Positions 1 to 10,286 of a stretch of 64,000 bases of DNA are shown in pieces (position 1 is the first letter of the stretch; every line of letters begins with the position of its first letter). The stretch covers positions 4,455,001 to 4,519,000 of the forward strand of contig CM055875.1 in the NCBI GenBank assembly GCA_029582165.1. The letters run 5' to 3'. The DNA comes from Portulaca oleracea. Taxonomy: Eukaryota; Streptophyta; Magnoliopsida; Caryophyllales; Portulacaceae. Under the pieces are notes generated by a model. That model was not told the origin of the DNA and did not search any database. It worked only from the letters and a program-made list of their open reading frames with translations. A program made the translations under genes and the position numbers.

Positions 1-201
1 ATACTGATGTCTATTCTGATGTTGAGTTAATTAATTCAGTTCTCCATACTAAAAGTTTATTAGATGTTCATTTTGATGTACTTAATGTTCATTCTGGAAT
101 GTCCACTAGTTGGATGATGTTCCATGTCCTTTATGATGTTACGTGTCCTTCATGATGTATTTTATGTCCAATACTAGGTATTTATTCCATCTGCTGCTGT
201 T

Positions 202-435
202 TTGTTGGTAATCCATCATTTCGATGAGATGTCGGATACACTCATAGTGGAACGCTGGACAAAGCACGCAACAAACTGCTACCGATTCATTGTGAAACAT
301 ATCGTCACCGAAGAATTCGACAAGCTAATCATGAAGAAGCGCTTGACCAACAAGGTGTGGAGGGCCTTTTATAAGTGCATGGACATTGCCGACGGGGAAG
401 AAGCGCTTGACCAACAAGGCGTGGAGAGCCTGTGT
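202..435 (+). pseudogene. FAR1-related (FRS) C-terminal fragment
   Basis: The translation contains DTLIVERWTKHA, resembling the 'YILKRWTKDAK' segment that follows the SWIM zinc finger in plant FAR1/FHY3-related proteins, which descend from MULE transposases. Only this post-SWIM segment and a short charged helix are recognisable. The FAR1 DNA-binding, transposase and SWIM motifs are absent. A 30-bp stretch (about 332-361) is repeated almost exactly at 398-427, which would duplicate ALDQQG-like residues. After that the frame runs into the surrounding GATGTTCATT repeat. I read it as a decayed exon of an FRS gene or FAR1-type MULE. Family assignment rests on one short motif. Confidence 0.5.
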
Positions 436-837
436 TTTTTCTATCATATAAACATACATTCAGTTTCATTATATATAGATATTCATCGGGACAATGACTT
501 GATGTTCATTTCATGTTCATGTTAATTATATGTTGATGTTCATTCCAGTATAATTTGATGATCATTTCATATTCACTTGATATTCATTTTCATTAACAAT
601 ACCACTCAGGGATCTATTTATCATTTAATACTAATTGATCATTTGACGTTCACTTGATGTTCATTCACTCTTCATTTAACTAATCCAAACAGTTCATATT
701 TATTGTGCATGGTTGAGTATTACATTTGATGTACATTCCAATACAACTTGATTTTCATTTCATTGTCCCTTGATGTCATTTTTTCAATTACATTCGATTT
801 TCATTCCAGTTGTATTGGAATGTTGTTTTTTTCAACT

Positions 838-975
838 TGATTTTTTCAAGGGACAATGAAATGAAAATCAGGTAACCTTGTAATTTCATTCGATTTTTTC
901 AACTTGATTTTCATTCGATTTTTTCAATTTCATTTCATTGTTCCTTTATGATCATTACAAGGTTACCTGATGTTG
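838..975. repeat. Small inverted repeat in the repeat field
   Basis: The sequence near 868-890 (aatcaggtaaccttgtaat) is nearly repeated in inverse near 953-973 (attacaaggttacctgat), with 'cattcgatttttt' repeats between. This could fold into a hairpin of about 18 bp. It looks like a local inversion or foldback within the repeat field. Confidence 0.6.
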
Positions 976-1849
976 TTTTTCATTATCTATAGATGTTCAT
1001 CCCCGTGTGACTTGATGTTCATTTTCATATTCATATGGATTACAAATTGATGTTCATCAAGTGGAAATGAGATGAGTATTCTATAGTCAAATGATGTTCA
1101 TTTTCATTATCCACAAATGTTCAATGCCATTTAGGGTCATATTGATCATTTAATACTGATTGATCGTTTGATGTTCACTTGATGTTCATTTCATGTCACT
1201 TAATTTTCAACCCAAACAGTTGACGTTTACTGTGCATGGTTGAGTATTTCATTTGATGTGCATTACAGTACAACTTGACGTTCATTTCATTTCCACTTGA
1301 TATTCATTTCATTGTCCCTTGATGAACATTACATGATCACGTGATGTTCATTGTCATTATGTATAGATGTTCATCCCACAATGAGTTGATGTTCATTCTA
1401 GTATAAATTGATCATTTAATATTGAAAGATCATTTGATGTTCATTTCATGTTCACTTGATGTTCAACCCAATGAGTTTATCTTTATTATGCATGGTTGAG
1501 TATTTCAATTGATGTTCATTCCACTACAACTTGTTGTTCATTTCATTACCCCAATCAGTGTATAAAAAAGCTATTGAGCATAATATTTCAAGTTCCAAAC
1601 AGTATATACAAAATGTTCCAAACAGTGTATCCAAAGGGTGACGAACACAATATTTCAAGTTCCATACAAAGAGAATAAGAGAAATAAACTTCAAATCGAA
1701 ATGGTGCAAGGTTGTTCGTCTATACTTTCACACCTTTCCAAGTCCCAATCAACCAATCCCAATTTCCAATCCCCGGATGTGTCCTTGTACATCACTAACT
1801 GACATTAATCTATCAATGAAAGTAAACATCCCAGCAACATTCCAACTAA

Positions 1850-3120
1850 CAGTTTATTACAAATGAACATTCCATTGATCATCAATGAACATCTGGTACA
1901 AGGGCGGTGAACATACACAATTTAGCCACGACAAAATCACTAAACCATATATGATTACACATAATTTAAATGAACATTCAGGCCATCTAAAATGAACATC
2001 CAGTACAAAAGGGGTAAAACATACAGAACGTCCCATTCGTCACAAAAAATGCACATCCATTCAATGCAAAACGAACATCTGGTACACACCACATCCAGGG
2101 AAATGAACAACATTCGCATAGATGGATCAAAGACATACATCCAACAGGTTATCACAAATGAACATCTCATTCATCACAAATGAACATTTGGTACAACGGC
2201 GATGAACATACATAACGTAGACACACCAAAACCTGTAAATCATAAATGATCATTTATAAAAGCATCAATGTACATCTGATTTATCTAAATAAACATCTAG
2301 TCCATCTAAAATGAACATTCATTACAAAAGGGGATAAAACATACACAATGTATGCGCACTACACATCCACCCAAATGATCATTCGCATAACACATTAGAA
2401 TGAACATCCATTCAATGCAAAATGAACATCAATGCACAGAGGGATCAAATATATCAAAAACATGGTTCACATCCATTTAAGCTGCTTCAATGTCATCAAA
2501 TGTCATCCCTTCTGTTGGAACCCATGATTCAACAACACAAATGGAACATATTCGCCGTGCTCGTTCATTTGGTAGCTTAGTGGCACTGGCGGGGTCAGCA
2601 CTGTCGGCCCTGTCCCCACTTGCAACACATCAGTGGCAGCACTACACACACGAACATCATTAGTGATCATCAAACCATAATGAACAACGACCGAAACTGA
2701 AATGAACATTCAGTAAGTACAACACACACATGTAATATGGACAACTAATCGAAACACATGAACATCCGATTTTCAACATGAACATCCAATATGTTGAGCA
2801 TGATCATGAACATCAAGATTTCAGCGTGAACATCCAATATGTAACCATGAACATCCAATATATTGAACATGAACATCCAATATGTTGAACATGAACATTC
2901 TGTTTCACCATAAACATCAGGATTTTGGCCATGAACATCCAATATATCAAATTGAACATCAAGTTTGAACATTAAGCTATATATTATGTGAATCACAACG
3001 AAAGGGGTTTAATCCATAATGAAATGACCATCACAAAGCCTTAATTACACACACCAACACCTATTATCCAACAATGAACATCAATAGTATAGTATATGAA
3101 CAACAATTAGACTACCATAA
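1850..3120 (-). repeat. AATGAACATC-rich repeat field, reverse half
   Basis: The same 10-mer as at 1-1560 is present here at similar density but as its reverse complement, AATGAACATC. The switch lies near 1.7-1.85 kb. Between 2745 and 2960 the spacing tightens to a degenerate tandem array whose unit is roughly 'catgaacatccaatatgttgaa'. The short ORFs read through this region are only translations of the repeat (DVH and LDVHG motifs) and are not genes. Confidence 0.75.
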
Positions 3121-3874
3121 GTTGTGTCAAAATTGATGAATTCCAGACGTCCTATCATTACCCAGCCCCCATATTGAACAACAAAAACCCAAAATTGAAG
3201 AATTTCGATCGTCCGCAATCACACTTACATCTTGTTCTTGCTCTGTTCATTCTCTCACTCAATCACTTGCTTCAATGCCATGTTCAACTGCACAATTCAC
3301 CTTCTATCATGACAAAAACACATTCAATAACTCAAATTGCAACCAAAACTTCACCCCATCTGTTCTGAATCAAATACACATTCTGAATTAACCCCCTCCC
3401 CCAATTTTCAAACAAAATGAAAAAAAAATTACAAACAAATACCTTCAAGCTACCGGAATCGCATGGGGTTTCTTGGTTCGAAATCGTCTTGAATTTCTTG
3501 GCTTAAAATTGATTTTGGTTATGCGTTTTGAGCTGAAGCAAAAAGCAAATGGCAGAAGTAAAAATCACTCGCCGGAGACTTAAATTCTGGGAACGCTCGC
3601 CGAAAAATCACGAGCTGGAGACTTCAATTCTGGAACACGCACGACCCTCCCCTTGCAATTCTGGATTTTCGTTTTAGGGTTTGCTTCAAACCTTCAATTC
3701 TGGAATTAATGAACATTTTGGATGATGTGAGGAGCAACAATTCAGATGCAGCAGAAGAAGATGGGAAGTCGTTGGGGAGTTCAAGCATGGAGAAAGCATG
3801 AATGTGTTTGGCTGCTGCATTCATGTCTCGGGCTTCCCATCACAAATTTAAAAAAAAAAATTATTGTTGCTGAT
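3121..3874. other. Non-coding stretch with short direct repeats
   Basis: No gene is supported here. On the minus strand two adjacent stretches of about 45 bp (3545-3590 and 3596-3640) share 'CCAGAATT.AAGTCTCC.GC' followed by 'GTGATTTTT', so this is a degenerate tandem pair. The minus-strand ORF 3624-3824 is serine-rich with no recognisable domain. It could be a leader or first exon of a lost gene. Confidence 0.4.
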
Positions 3875-3894
3875 ATGTTCTCACGTGAGAACAT
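3875..3894. other. Perfect 20-bp palindrome with G-box core
   Basis: ATGTTCTCACGTGAGAACAT is its own reverse complement and contains CACGTG, the plant G-box core. It is flanked by A-rich tracts. It could be a transposon terminus relic, a dimeric transcription-factor site or a hairpin. Function is not shown. Confidence 0.7.
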
Positions 3895-4052
3895 TTAAAA
3901 AAAATAAAGTAAAACCCCTCATTATTACACTACACATCTAGAAATAAAACTAAAACTCCAAATTTACCCCAACCATAAATCCTTCAATCAAAGGCTGAGA
4001 TCTCCCCTTCTTTCCTTCTCACAAAAAGCCCCTTCTCATTATATCTATTCCC

Positions 4053-4165
4053 ATATATATATATATATATTGGAAAATTGGATTATAATAATCTTATATT
4101 TTGCAAATTGGATGACGATAATTCCTACTTTCAGTTTGTATTAATTTCATATATATATATTCATC
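4053..4165. repeat. TIR-like remnant in a TA tract
   Basis: A (TA)n tract is followed by 'ttggaaaattggattataataatc' and 'aattcctactttcagtttgta', resembling the left TIR of the element at 7188-8927 ('ggataattggattctaataatccctactttc' and 'ctttgtattc', split here for length). A second TA tract follows. It is probably a decayed end of the same MULE-like family. Confidence 0.4.
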
Positions 4166-4196
4166 CATAGGCGGTCAATCTATAAACTCTTCGACG

Positions 4197-4650
4197 ATGG
4201 TGGGGCGTAAGGATGTTCATATTGTTGACGGAGTTGTAGAATGTGGTCACAACATACCTGCGATTCTGCAGATTTCCCAAAAACATCCAATTTTTGGTAA
4301 ATCGTTCTATGGTTGTAAATTTTGGAAGGTATGACGCAAATTTTTCAATTTGAATATGTATTATGGTGGGATCCTGATTCGATTTACTATCTAGGGTTTA
4401 ATTGGCAATTTTTTTGGAATTTCGTCTAGAACCCCAAGCAAAATTGCGGCTTTTTCTGTTGGGAAGAAGATGTCGAAGCATAAATAGCACAAAGGTTGGA
4501 ACAGAGGCCAGAGAAAGAGCAAAGTGTGGAAACAAGGATGGAGGAGCTAGTGGGCACAGTTGAAGGAATGGGATGCGTTCTAACTGTGCTGAAGTCATTA
4601 ATGGAAGAGAATGGGAGGCTAAAACATGTAATTGAAAAACTGAAAGTGAA
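4197..4650 (+). pseudogene. GRF-type zinc finger protein, two exons, truncated
   Basis: Exon 1 (4197-4328) encodes 44 residues with CGH near residue 16 and FYGCKFW near 38. A GT donor at 4329 and an AG acceptor at 4428-4429 bound a 101-bp intron. Exon 2 (from 4430) encodes NPKQNCGFFCWEED. Together these give the C...C...C...FFxW pattern of plant GRF zinc fingers, as in small nuclear proteins fused to a coiled coil. A TAA at 4481-4483 interrupts the frame. Downstream the same frame continues into a heptad-like helix (MEELVGTVEGMG, LKSLMEENGRLKHVIEKL) to about 4650, where it meets the reversed MULE fragment. It is likely a captured gene fragment or broken gene. Domain order and splice sites agree with the family. 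The stop and the fusion argue against function. Confidence 0.65.
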
Positions 4651-6464
4651 AAAGACTTATCTTGTGTCTGCTATGGTCCGAAATGTCAACTTTAAAGTTT
4701 CTACCTTGGAGCAAAGCATGCCTTACCATTGCATCTTTGAAATTTTGAATAGTACCAAATGTCATCCCCAACTTCCATTTAAAGGTCTTGAAGTCTGTCC
4801 TCTCATCAATTGTAACTTTACATGGCTTATCTCTCCTACTGAGCAATTTGTTATGTCCTTCTTCACACTCACTGGAGCTAGGTGTGTCCATGTCAATATC
4901 AGAGTCCTCGTACTCACTCTCCACCATTGGCATTCTGTTCATATTGACAGCATCCCCTGTTGGTACTGTATCTCTCTTCCTTAATTCTATTCTTGTAGAA
5001 GTCTGTATTTCAGCCCTTTTAATTGCAACTTCTTTTTGCTTGCTCCAATCTCTCACCCTCTGGGTAGCAATGTAAACTTCATCATTACTAGTCTCTATTT
5101 CAGATTCAATGAAAAATTCTTCCACATAATCTTCTGCCAACTGTTCTAATTCTTCATCTTTATCATCCATTCCTCTTTTCTCTTAAGACCCACCACTTCT
5201 TCAGGAGACTCCACTTCTTCATCTGGTTTGTACAAGGAGTCCTCAGAATCATCATCACTGAAGTCACAATCCCTCGAAATGTCACATGGGACAGAATTTT
5301 TGCCTTTGGGTCTGAGAATGGGAGATTTGGCCTCAACATCTTGTCTTTTGGGCTTAGTACTTTCTGATTTGGGCTTGGGAATGGGCTCAGAAGGCTTGGG
5401 AGTTGGAGATTTAGGCTTAGAAGTTGTGGGTTTGGGCTTGGGAATAGGCTGTGAAGACTTGGGAGTGGGAGATTTGGGCTTAGAGGTTGTGGGTTTGGGC
5501 TTGGGAATGGGCAGTGAAGGCTTGGGAGCATAGTTATTAAAATCCCGATCCTGATTTACGATCCTACGATTTTATGGTCCAAAATCATCAATAGGATTCT
5601 ACTATTTACACACGATCCACGATCCGGCATGGGCTAATTTCCGATCCTAACTTCCCCATAGTTTCGAGTTAGGATCCCGAGTTTAACAACCTTGCTTGGG
5701 AGTGGGAAATTTGGGCTTAGAAGTTGTGGGTTTGGGCTTGGGAGTGGGATATTTGGGCTGAGAAGGAGAGGGTTTGGCTTTGGGAGTGGGAGAGGGAGAT
5801 TTGGGCTTAGAAGGTGGGGATTTAGGCTTTTGAATGGGTGATTTGGGTGTTGGTGTTGGGAGTTTGGACTTGGCCCTAGGAGATTTGGGAGTAGAATGTG
5901 AGGGTTTGGGCGTGGGCTTGGGAAATTTGGGTTGTGGTTGTGTAGGGGAAGGACTGGGCAGTGGAAATGGAGTAGATGAAGGTGCTTGTGGTTCTGGGAT
6001 AGGTATATCAGCAGCTTCATTTGGGTTTGCAAACACAAGTTGATCAACAATGTGTTTCAAGTAAACATGGAAATCCTTCATTTTGGAAGCCAATGTCATT
6101 GCTGCACGTGAATCATCATCAGTTATTAGTGGTCTCAAACCCTTCTCCAATGCTCTCCTAGGTAAGACATGAAGGCACCCTCCAAATTTCCGAACCCAAT
6201 GTCTTCTTCCCCAATTCTCTTTATCTCCATGAAGGACAGTTTGTCAACATCGAAATCGTATATGATTCGACAATCTCCCTCAACATACTTCATTTTTTTA
6301 CCCTCCCACACAAATTTCCCACCATAATGTAAGTGTAATGTGATGTAATCCATCGGTTCTGTACACAAAAAAAGCCAGAAATCCCAGAAATATTCAACAT
6401 TCAAATCTTCAACCAAACCTAAAAAAATTATACTTTCGGCAACCATAAACTTATCCAAAATCAA
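4650..6464 (-). pseudogene. MuDR-like transposase, N-terminal half, broken
   Basis: Read on the minus strand, 6464-6135 encodes a PB1-like N-terminal domain typical of plant MULE transposases (MDYITLHLHYGGKF, then a tyrosine/aspartate-rich sheet). A frameshift near 6140 leads into KGLRPLITDDDSR, the conserved segment after PB1. Next comes a long (PKPKSPTPK)n proline/lysine low-complexity region, split at 5529-5694 by a MITE, then an acidic stretch. A second frameshift near 5165 leads into the MuDR DNA-binding domain (FKWKLGMTFGTIQNFKDAM, about 4710-4770), which stops at the junction near 4650. The catalytic DDE domain and SWIM finger are missing. It would have bound TIRs for transposition but is inactive. 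Confidence 0.7.
5529..5694. mobile_element. 166-bp hAT-like MITE with 8-bp target duplication
   Basis: An insert bounded by the direct repeat CTTGGGAG (5521-5528 and 5695-5702) interrupts the proline-rich part of the MULE transposase. Its ends are imperfect inverted repeats: left CATAGTTATTAAAATCCCG, right (reverse complement) CAAGGTTGTTAAACTCGGG, followed in both by ATCC. About 17 of 23 bases match. The 8-bp duplication and CA...TG ends fit the hAT superfamily. The flanking gene is itself repetitive, so part of the apparent duplication could come from its own repeats. Insert plus duplication is 174 bp, a multiple of three. Confidence 0.7.
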
Positions 6465-7187
6465 TCGCTAATCAAATGCATCCAAATTCAACAAGAATTA
6501 ACCCCAAATTTAACCAAATACATACCCAAACTTGTCAAGTAAAACACATAGCATTGAAGGCAATGCACAATCTTAGTAAAACATAAACATTCAAACCCTA
6601 ATCCAAACCAAGAAACTAACCTGCAATTCTGTCAACTCAAACATGCACTGCCAACAAACGCGAAATAGCCTTCCTTGCTAAATTCCGACTCCAAGAACTC
6701 AAAATTTTCAGCAACCTCTCCGATCAACTATATCTCCGATCATGCATGGGGTAATTAGGTTTAGCCGATGAACTCTGGGAAAACCCAATTTTTCGATGTT
6801 TCAATTACAAAGTAAGGGTTTGAGAATTCCATCGGGTACTTACTTTAGTTAGGTGAAGAGTATTAAATGCCTCTACCTTCCCTTCATTTCATTTTCTGAA
6901 TAAAAAACAATCCTCATGACTTGGCAACGAAATAGTGTAACTGGCCTTTAAAAAAAAAACAAAACAAATACATAAATCTGAGTTGGCATGCTTTCATTTA
7001 ACGACCACGTGCTCCGGTGGCCACGTCAGATTTCCGACACCGGAAACCTAATTTAGACTGCTACGAGAAAATATTGAAGAAGTACTGACTGTCAGTGACC
7101 TAAAAGTCACTTTGGATTACTCAGTCACAAGCCCCTCAGTACGTATTATTGGAGGCCAAAAACCATATATTATCCTATATATATATA
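6465..7187. other. AT-rich flank upstream of the MULE transposase
   Basis: No gene is visible. The stretch is probably the 5' leader of the minus-strand transposase. The segment near 7000-7060 is GC-richer and contains 'ccacgtcag'. A TA-rich tract at 7171-7187 is the target of the next element. Confidence 0.35.
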
Positions 7188-7412
7188 GGATAATTGGATT
7201 CTAATAATCCCTACTTTCACCAATTGGACAATGGTGGACCGTACTTTCACTTTGTATTCTGGTGGTCCAAAAAAAAAAATGGATTTGAGTGGGACGCCGA
7301 CGAGTTGAGAGGCGGCGACTCGGTGGTTTTCTGACATGGCACCATTGCCATGTGTTTGACCGCGTTGACTTTAATTTTGGGTGCCACGTCATATTAATTA
7401 AAAACACATGAC
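7188..7412 (+). repeat. Left TIR of the MULE-like element
   Basis: This arm pairs with 8740-8927. It includes a (C)CAAAAAAAAAA tract and 'gacatggcaccattgccatgtgtttgac'-type sequence whose inverse appears near 8773-8800. Identity falls off toward the inner edge, so that edge is approximate. Confidence 0.7.
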
Positions 7413-8739
7413 TCCTACTGTTTTTTGTTGCCACCTCTGCTCATTTCTTATATTTACTTTCTCTCTCTTCCCTCTTACTCCCTCTCACTCCCCGATTCTG
7501 CCTCTCTCTCTCTCATCCATATCAGGGTCAATGGTTGCATCCTCTTCATCTTCATGGTAACAACAAGCTTCACCTTCTTCAAGCTCAGTTTCATCCATCT
7601 CTCTTGCTACTCTTGAATCCCTATCCTAACCCCTTCCTTCCATCTCTATTCCCAGCAGAAATCATTGCCAGAAACATTTTCACGTTTCTTCTCAATTAAT
7701 CCCCAAAAAAACAACCAAAAATTTACGAATTGACCGGGAAATGACCTAGAAATCGACCGGAAACCATTGTAGAGGTCTGAAATCGAGCAAATCCCATTGA
7801 GATTTCGACAAATTAGATTGAGTTTGAGATTAAAAACTTGGTTTGATTTCGAAATTACAAGGGGGAAAAAGCAAAAAGCCTCAATGAAATTGAATCGAGA
7901 ATGAGAAAATTTGAATGGAATGAAATGAGATTAAAAATAGAGGATCTATGAATGAATGAATCAATCGATCGACCTGTGAAAATTACGATCTTTGGATTTT
8001 GTTGGAAGGTATAATGGATTTCAGTGGTATTAGAGTTTTTGGTTTGTATTCTTCAGAAAAAAAAGAACACCGAGCGAGTCACCACCTTCATCCTCCTCCT
8101 CCCCTTCCTCTTTTTTTTTTTAATTAAATTATGCAAACGAAACCTTTTGCGCCGAGGACCTGCATCGTTCAGACCCATTCGACATAGTATTCAGGTCAGA
8201 TGCTTAATTAATTAATTTGGCAGTCCATGTTGTAGAACGGGAGAGATGACAAGGGGGATGCAGTTGTTGGGGGGATTGAGGAGGAGTTGTTGGAGAGACA
8301 TGGAGGAAGGAACTGTGTGGTATTGAAGGAGGATATTTTTGGCGGAAGGGGGTGTTTTTGGTTCATTAATGAGATGCTCCCATGATGTAGGAAAGAGAAA
8401 GGGGAAGAGGAGGAGGATGAACGTGGGGATGTTATGGCTATGGTCGTCAACACCAATGATAGGGAAAATAGATTGGGGCGTGTCAATAAGAGTTCGCAGA
8501 ATTTACTAATTATATGTTTGAGGGGAAGAACATAGAGATGGAGGGGTTTATAATAATGGAGGCAAAATTAGAATTGATAATAGGTGGGGTTGGGATGGGC
8601 AGAGGATTTAGTGGAGGGGATGGGCAGAGGATTCGATGGAGTGACTGTGGAAAGGGAAAAAGTAAGAGAGAGAAAGAAGGGGAAGAGGGGATTAATATTT
8701 TCCAAGTTGGACTCACAAAAAAACTAAAATTTTATGGGC

Positions 8740-8927
8740 ATGTGTTTTGTGTCTAACGTGACATTCAAAATAAAAGTCAACCCGATCAAACACATGGCCA
8801 CCGCCATCGAACTCGCTTCGGCGTCCACTCAAATCCAATTGTATTTTTTTGACCACCGTAATACAAATGAAAAGATCCCACCATCATTCAATTGATGAAA
8901 GTAGGGATTATTAAAATCCAATTATCC
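8740..8927 (-). repeat. Right TIR of the MULE-like element
   Basis: Inverse partner of 7188-7412. The shared blocks include 'aaagtcaac', 'caaacacatgg', 'cactcaaatcca' and the terminal 'aattatcc'. The arm is shorter than the left one because of small indels. Confidence 0.7.
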
Positions 8928-9226
8928 TATATATATATATATTGCCTTCCCACACAATTCTTTTTGAATATATAACTATCATTATTGGGAGTATCTCAAA
9001 TGGGATTCTCTTGAATTTTTATAATTAATGTGGGAGAAGAAAAAAGGAATAACTTCTTTAATTAATTTTTTCTTTTTTGATAAATGTTAACAATAGTTGT
9101 GCACAAGGAAAAATGCAAATTTTATCTTTTGTTCACAAGTCCCCAAAAGTTAGAGTTATTCCTTGGAGATCCCTTTGGAGAACCCAACTCGTTCATCTCT
9201 TGCAACTTTTGTTTTCTTTTTTTTTT

Positions 9227-9960
9227 ATCTCTCTTTAATTTGGCTTGCCACATAAGATGAGGTACTGCTTATTAAATATAGCATAATGGTACCACTTAGG
9301 GTTATTTATAACGTAAAATGTAAGGTGATGTTCATGTTCTGGACTTATGAGTCCTTCATCTCTAGCTGCTTTTTATTTTTTTTGATTGTTAGATGATAAT
9401 ATACTAAATTTTAGGGGTATTGGAAAATAATTCACTGAACTTTTTTTTTTGGACTCTAATAGACTGAACTTTGAGGGTATTGTACAATGATGTACTCAGA
9501 CCAATTCTGGTGGTGGTTGACGCAGTGGCTATCCCACTTTGAGGTGTTGTTTTTTTGTTCTTTTAGAAAAACATTTTTGTCGTGTAAGAAAGTTCACACA
9601 AACAGGATGACTAATATATATATATTTTTTTGAAAAATAGAAAAACGACATTTCAAAGTAGGACATCCACCAGGTCAACCACCACCAGAATTGGCCTGAG
9701 TGCATTCTTGTCCAATACCCTCAATGTTCAGTATATTAGAGACCAAAAAAAAGTTCAGTATATTATTGTCCAATATGCCTAAAGTTCAGTGTATTATTAT
9801 CCAATAGTCCTATTTTTTTTGTTTTTTTTTGTCCTCTCTCCTCTACTTAGCATACCAAATAGGATGAGGTACTCTTCACTAAATATAGCTTAATGGTGGC
9901 TCCTCGGGTTATTTTTTATGTAAAAGGTAAGGTGATTTCCATGTTTGGGCATATGGGAAT
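9227..9960 (+). repeat. Direct repeat of ~120 bp flanking the foldback element
   Basis: About 9227-9350 and 9833-9960 are similar in the same orientation. Shared blocks are 'gatgaggtact', 'aaatatagc', 'taatggt', 'gggttattt', 'taaggtgat' and 'catgtt'. The foldback element at 9389-9812 lies between them. A duplication of this length is too long for a target-site duplication. Confidence 0.6.
9389..9812. mobile_element. Foldback element with ~170-bp arms
   Basis: The left arm contains 'gataatatactaaattttag', 'ggactctaatagactgaac', 'tgagggtattg' and 'ccaattctggtggtggttga'. The right arm repeats all of these in inverse order and orientation, ending 'attattatccaatagtcc'. The loop is only about 80-90 bp and AT-rich, so nearly the whole element can fold on itself. 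There is no ORF. The arms share words with a stretch near 27150-27200 ('tattggacaataata'), so the family may occur more than once. Superfamily is uncertain, possibly MULE. Confidence 0.7.
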
Positions 9961-10286
9961 TAAGGTAATTCTCACATTATTAACTGTTGATATGATATGA
10001 TTTAATCTGAATAGTTATTTTTAAAATTTTTATTAGAATAACAATATACTATATCAACCATCAACATAAAAGCAGCTAAAAATGTGGATGTCACAATTGT
10101 TGATTTCCATTTTTGCCCTTGACTGTAGATGCTATTTCTTTCCTTTTCTCCTTCTTGTCCTCCTTTGTGTCCCCGTCCTCCATTGTGTAAATATCACAGT
10201 TAAGTGAAACCCTAGCCTGCTATTTTTCAGTCCAGATCTCAGAATTCCTCTACCCACAACTCTCCCGTTTCTCTATGCTAGTGTCG
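9961..10286. other. AT-rich spacer before a leader-like segment
   Basis: No gene is seen. Near 10200 the sequence 'gtgaaaccctagcc' resembles the start of plant transcripts but supports no ORF on its own. Confidence 0.3.

Larger units (their letters stand above)
1..1560 (+). repeat. GATGTTCATT-rich repeat field, forward half
   Basis: AT-rich DNA in which GATGTTCATT and one-base variants recur every 20-60 bases, always in this orientation. Within it a longer unit is repeated about three times (near 607-800, 1127-1335 and 1395-1550). Each copy runs through 'gatcattta', 'gatgttcactt', 'gcatggttgagtatt' and, in the first two, 'cattgtcccttgatg'. No coding capacity is seen apart from the FAR1-like scrap at 202-435. 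The field may be subterminal sequence of a MULE or FAR1-type element, but no terminal repeat was found. Confidence 0.75.
7188..8927. mobile_element. Non-autonomous MULE-like element with long TIRs
   Basis: The left end (7188-7412) starts GGATAATTGGATTCTAATAA. The right end (8740-8927) is its imperfect inverse and closes with 'ttaaaatccaattatcc'. The arms stay alignable for about 190-225 bp through 'ctactttca', 'caaacacatgg' and 'gttgactttta'. Both sides are flanked by TATATATATA, consistent with a 9-10 bp duplication of a TA-rich target. Long TIRs, lack of a transposase and the target length fit a MULE. The interior (7413-8739) has pyrimidine-rich and G-rich stretches but no recognisable captured exon. 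Target repeats in a TA tract cannot be defined exactly. Confidence 0.75.

Noticed and set aside
2745..2996. Minus-strand ORF with LDVHG repeats
   Set aside because: It is a translation of the AATGAACATC tandem repeat.
5228..5533. Glycine/leucine-rich plus-strand ORF, also 5834-6043
   Set aside because: Antisense shadow of the proline/lysine-rich region of the minus-strand MULE transposase.
8208..8716. Serine/proline-rich ORFs inside the MULE-like element
   Set aside because: Low-complexity translation of a purine/pyrimidine-biased stretch with open frames on both strands. No captured gene is recognisable.
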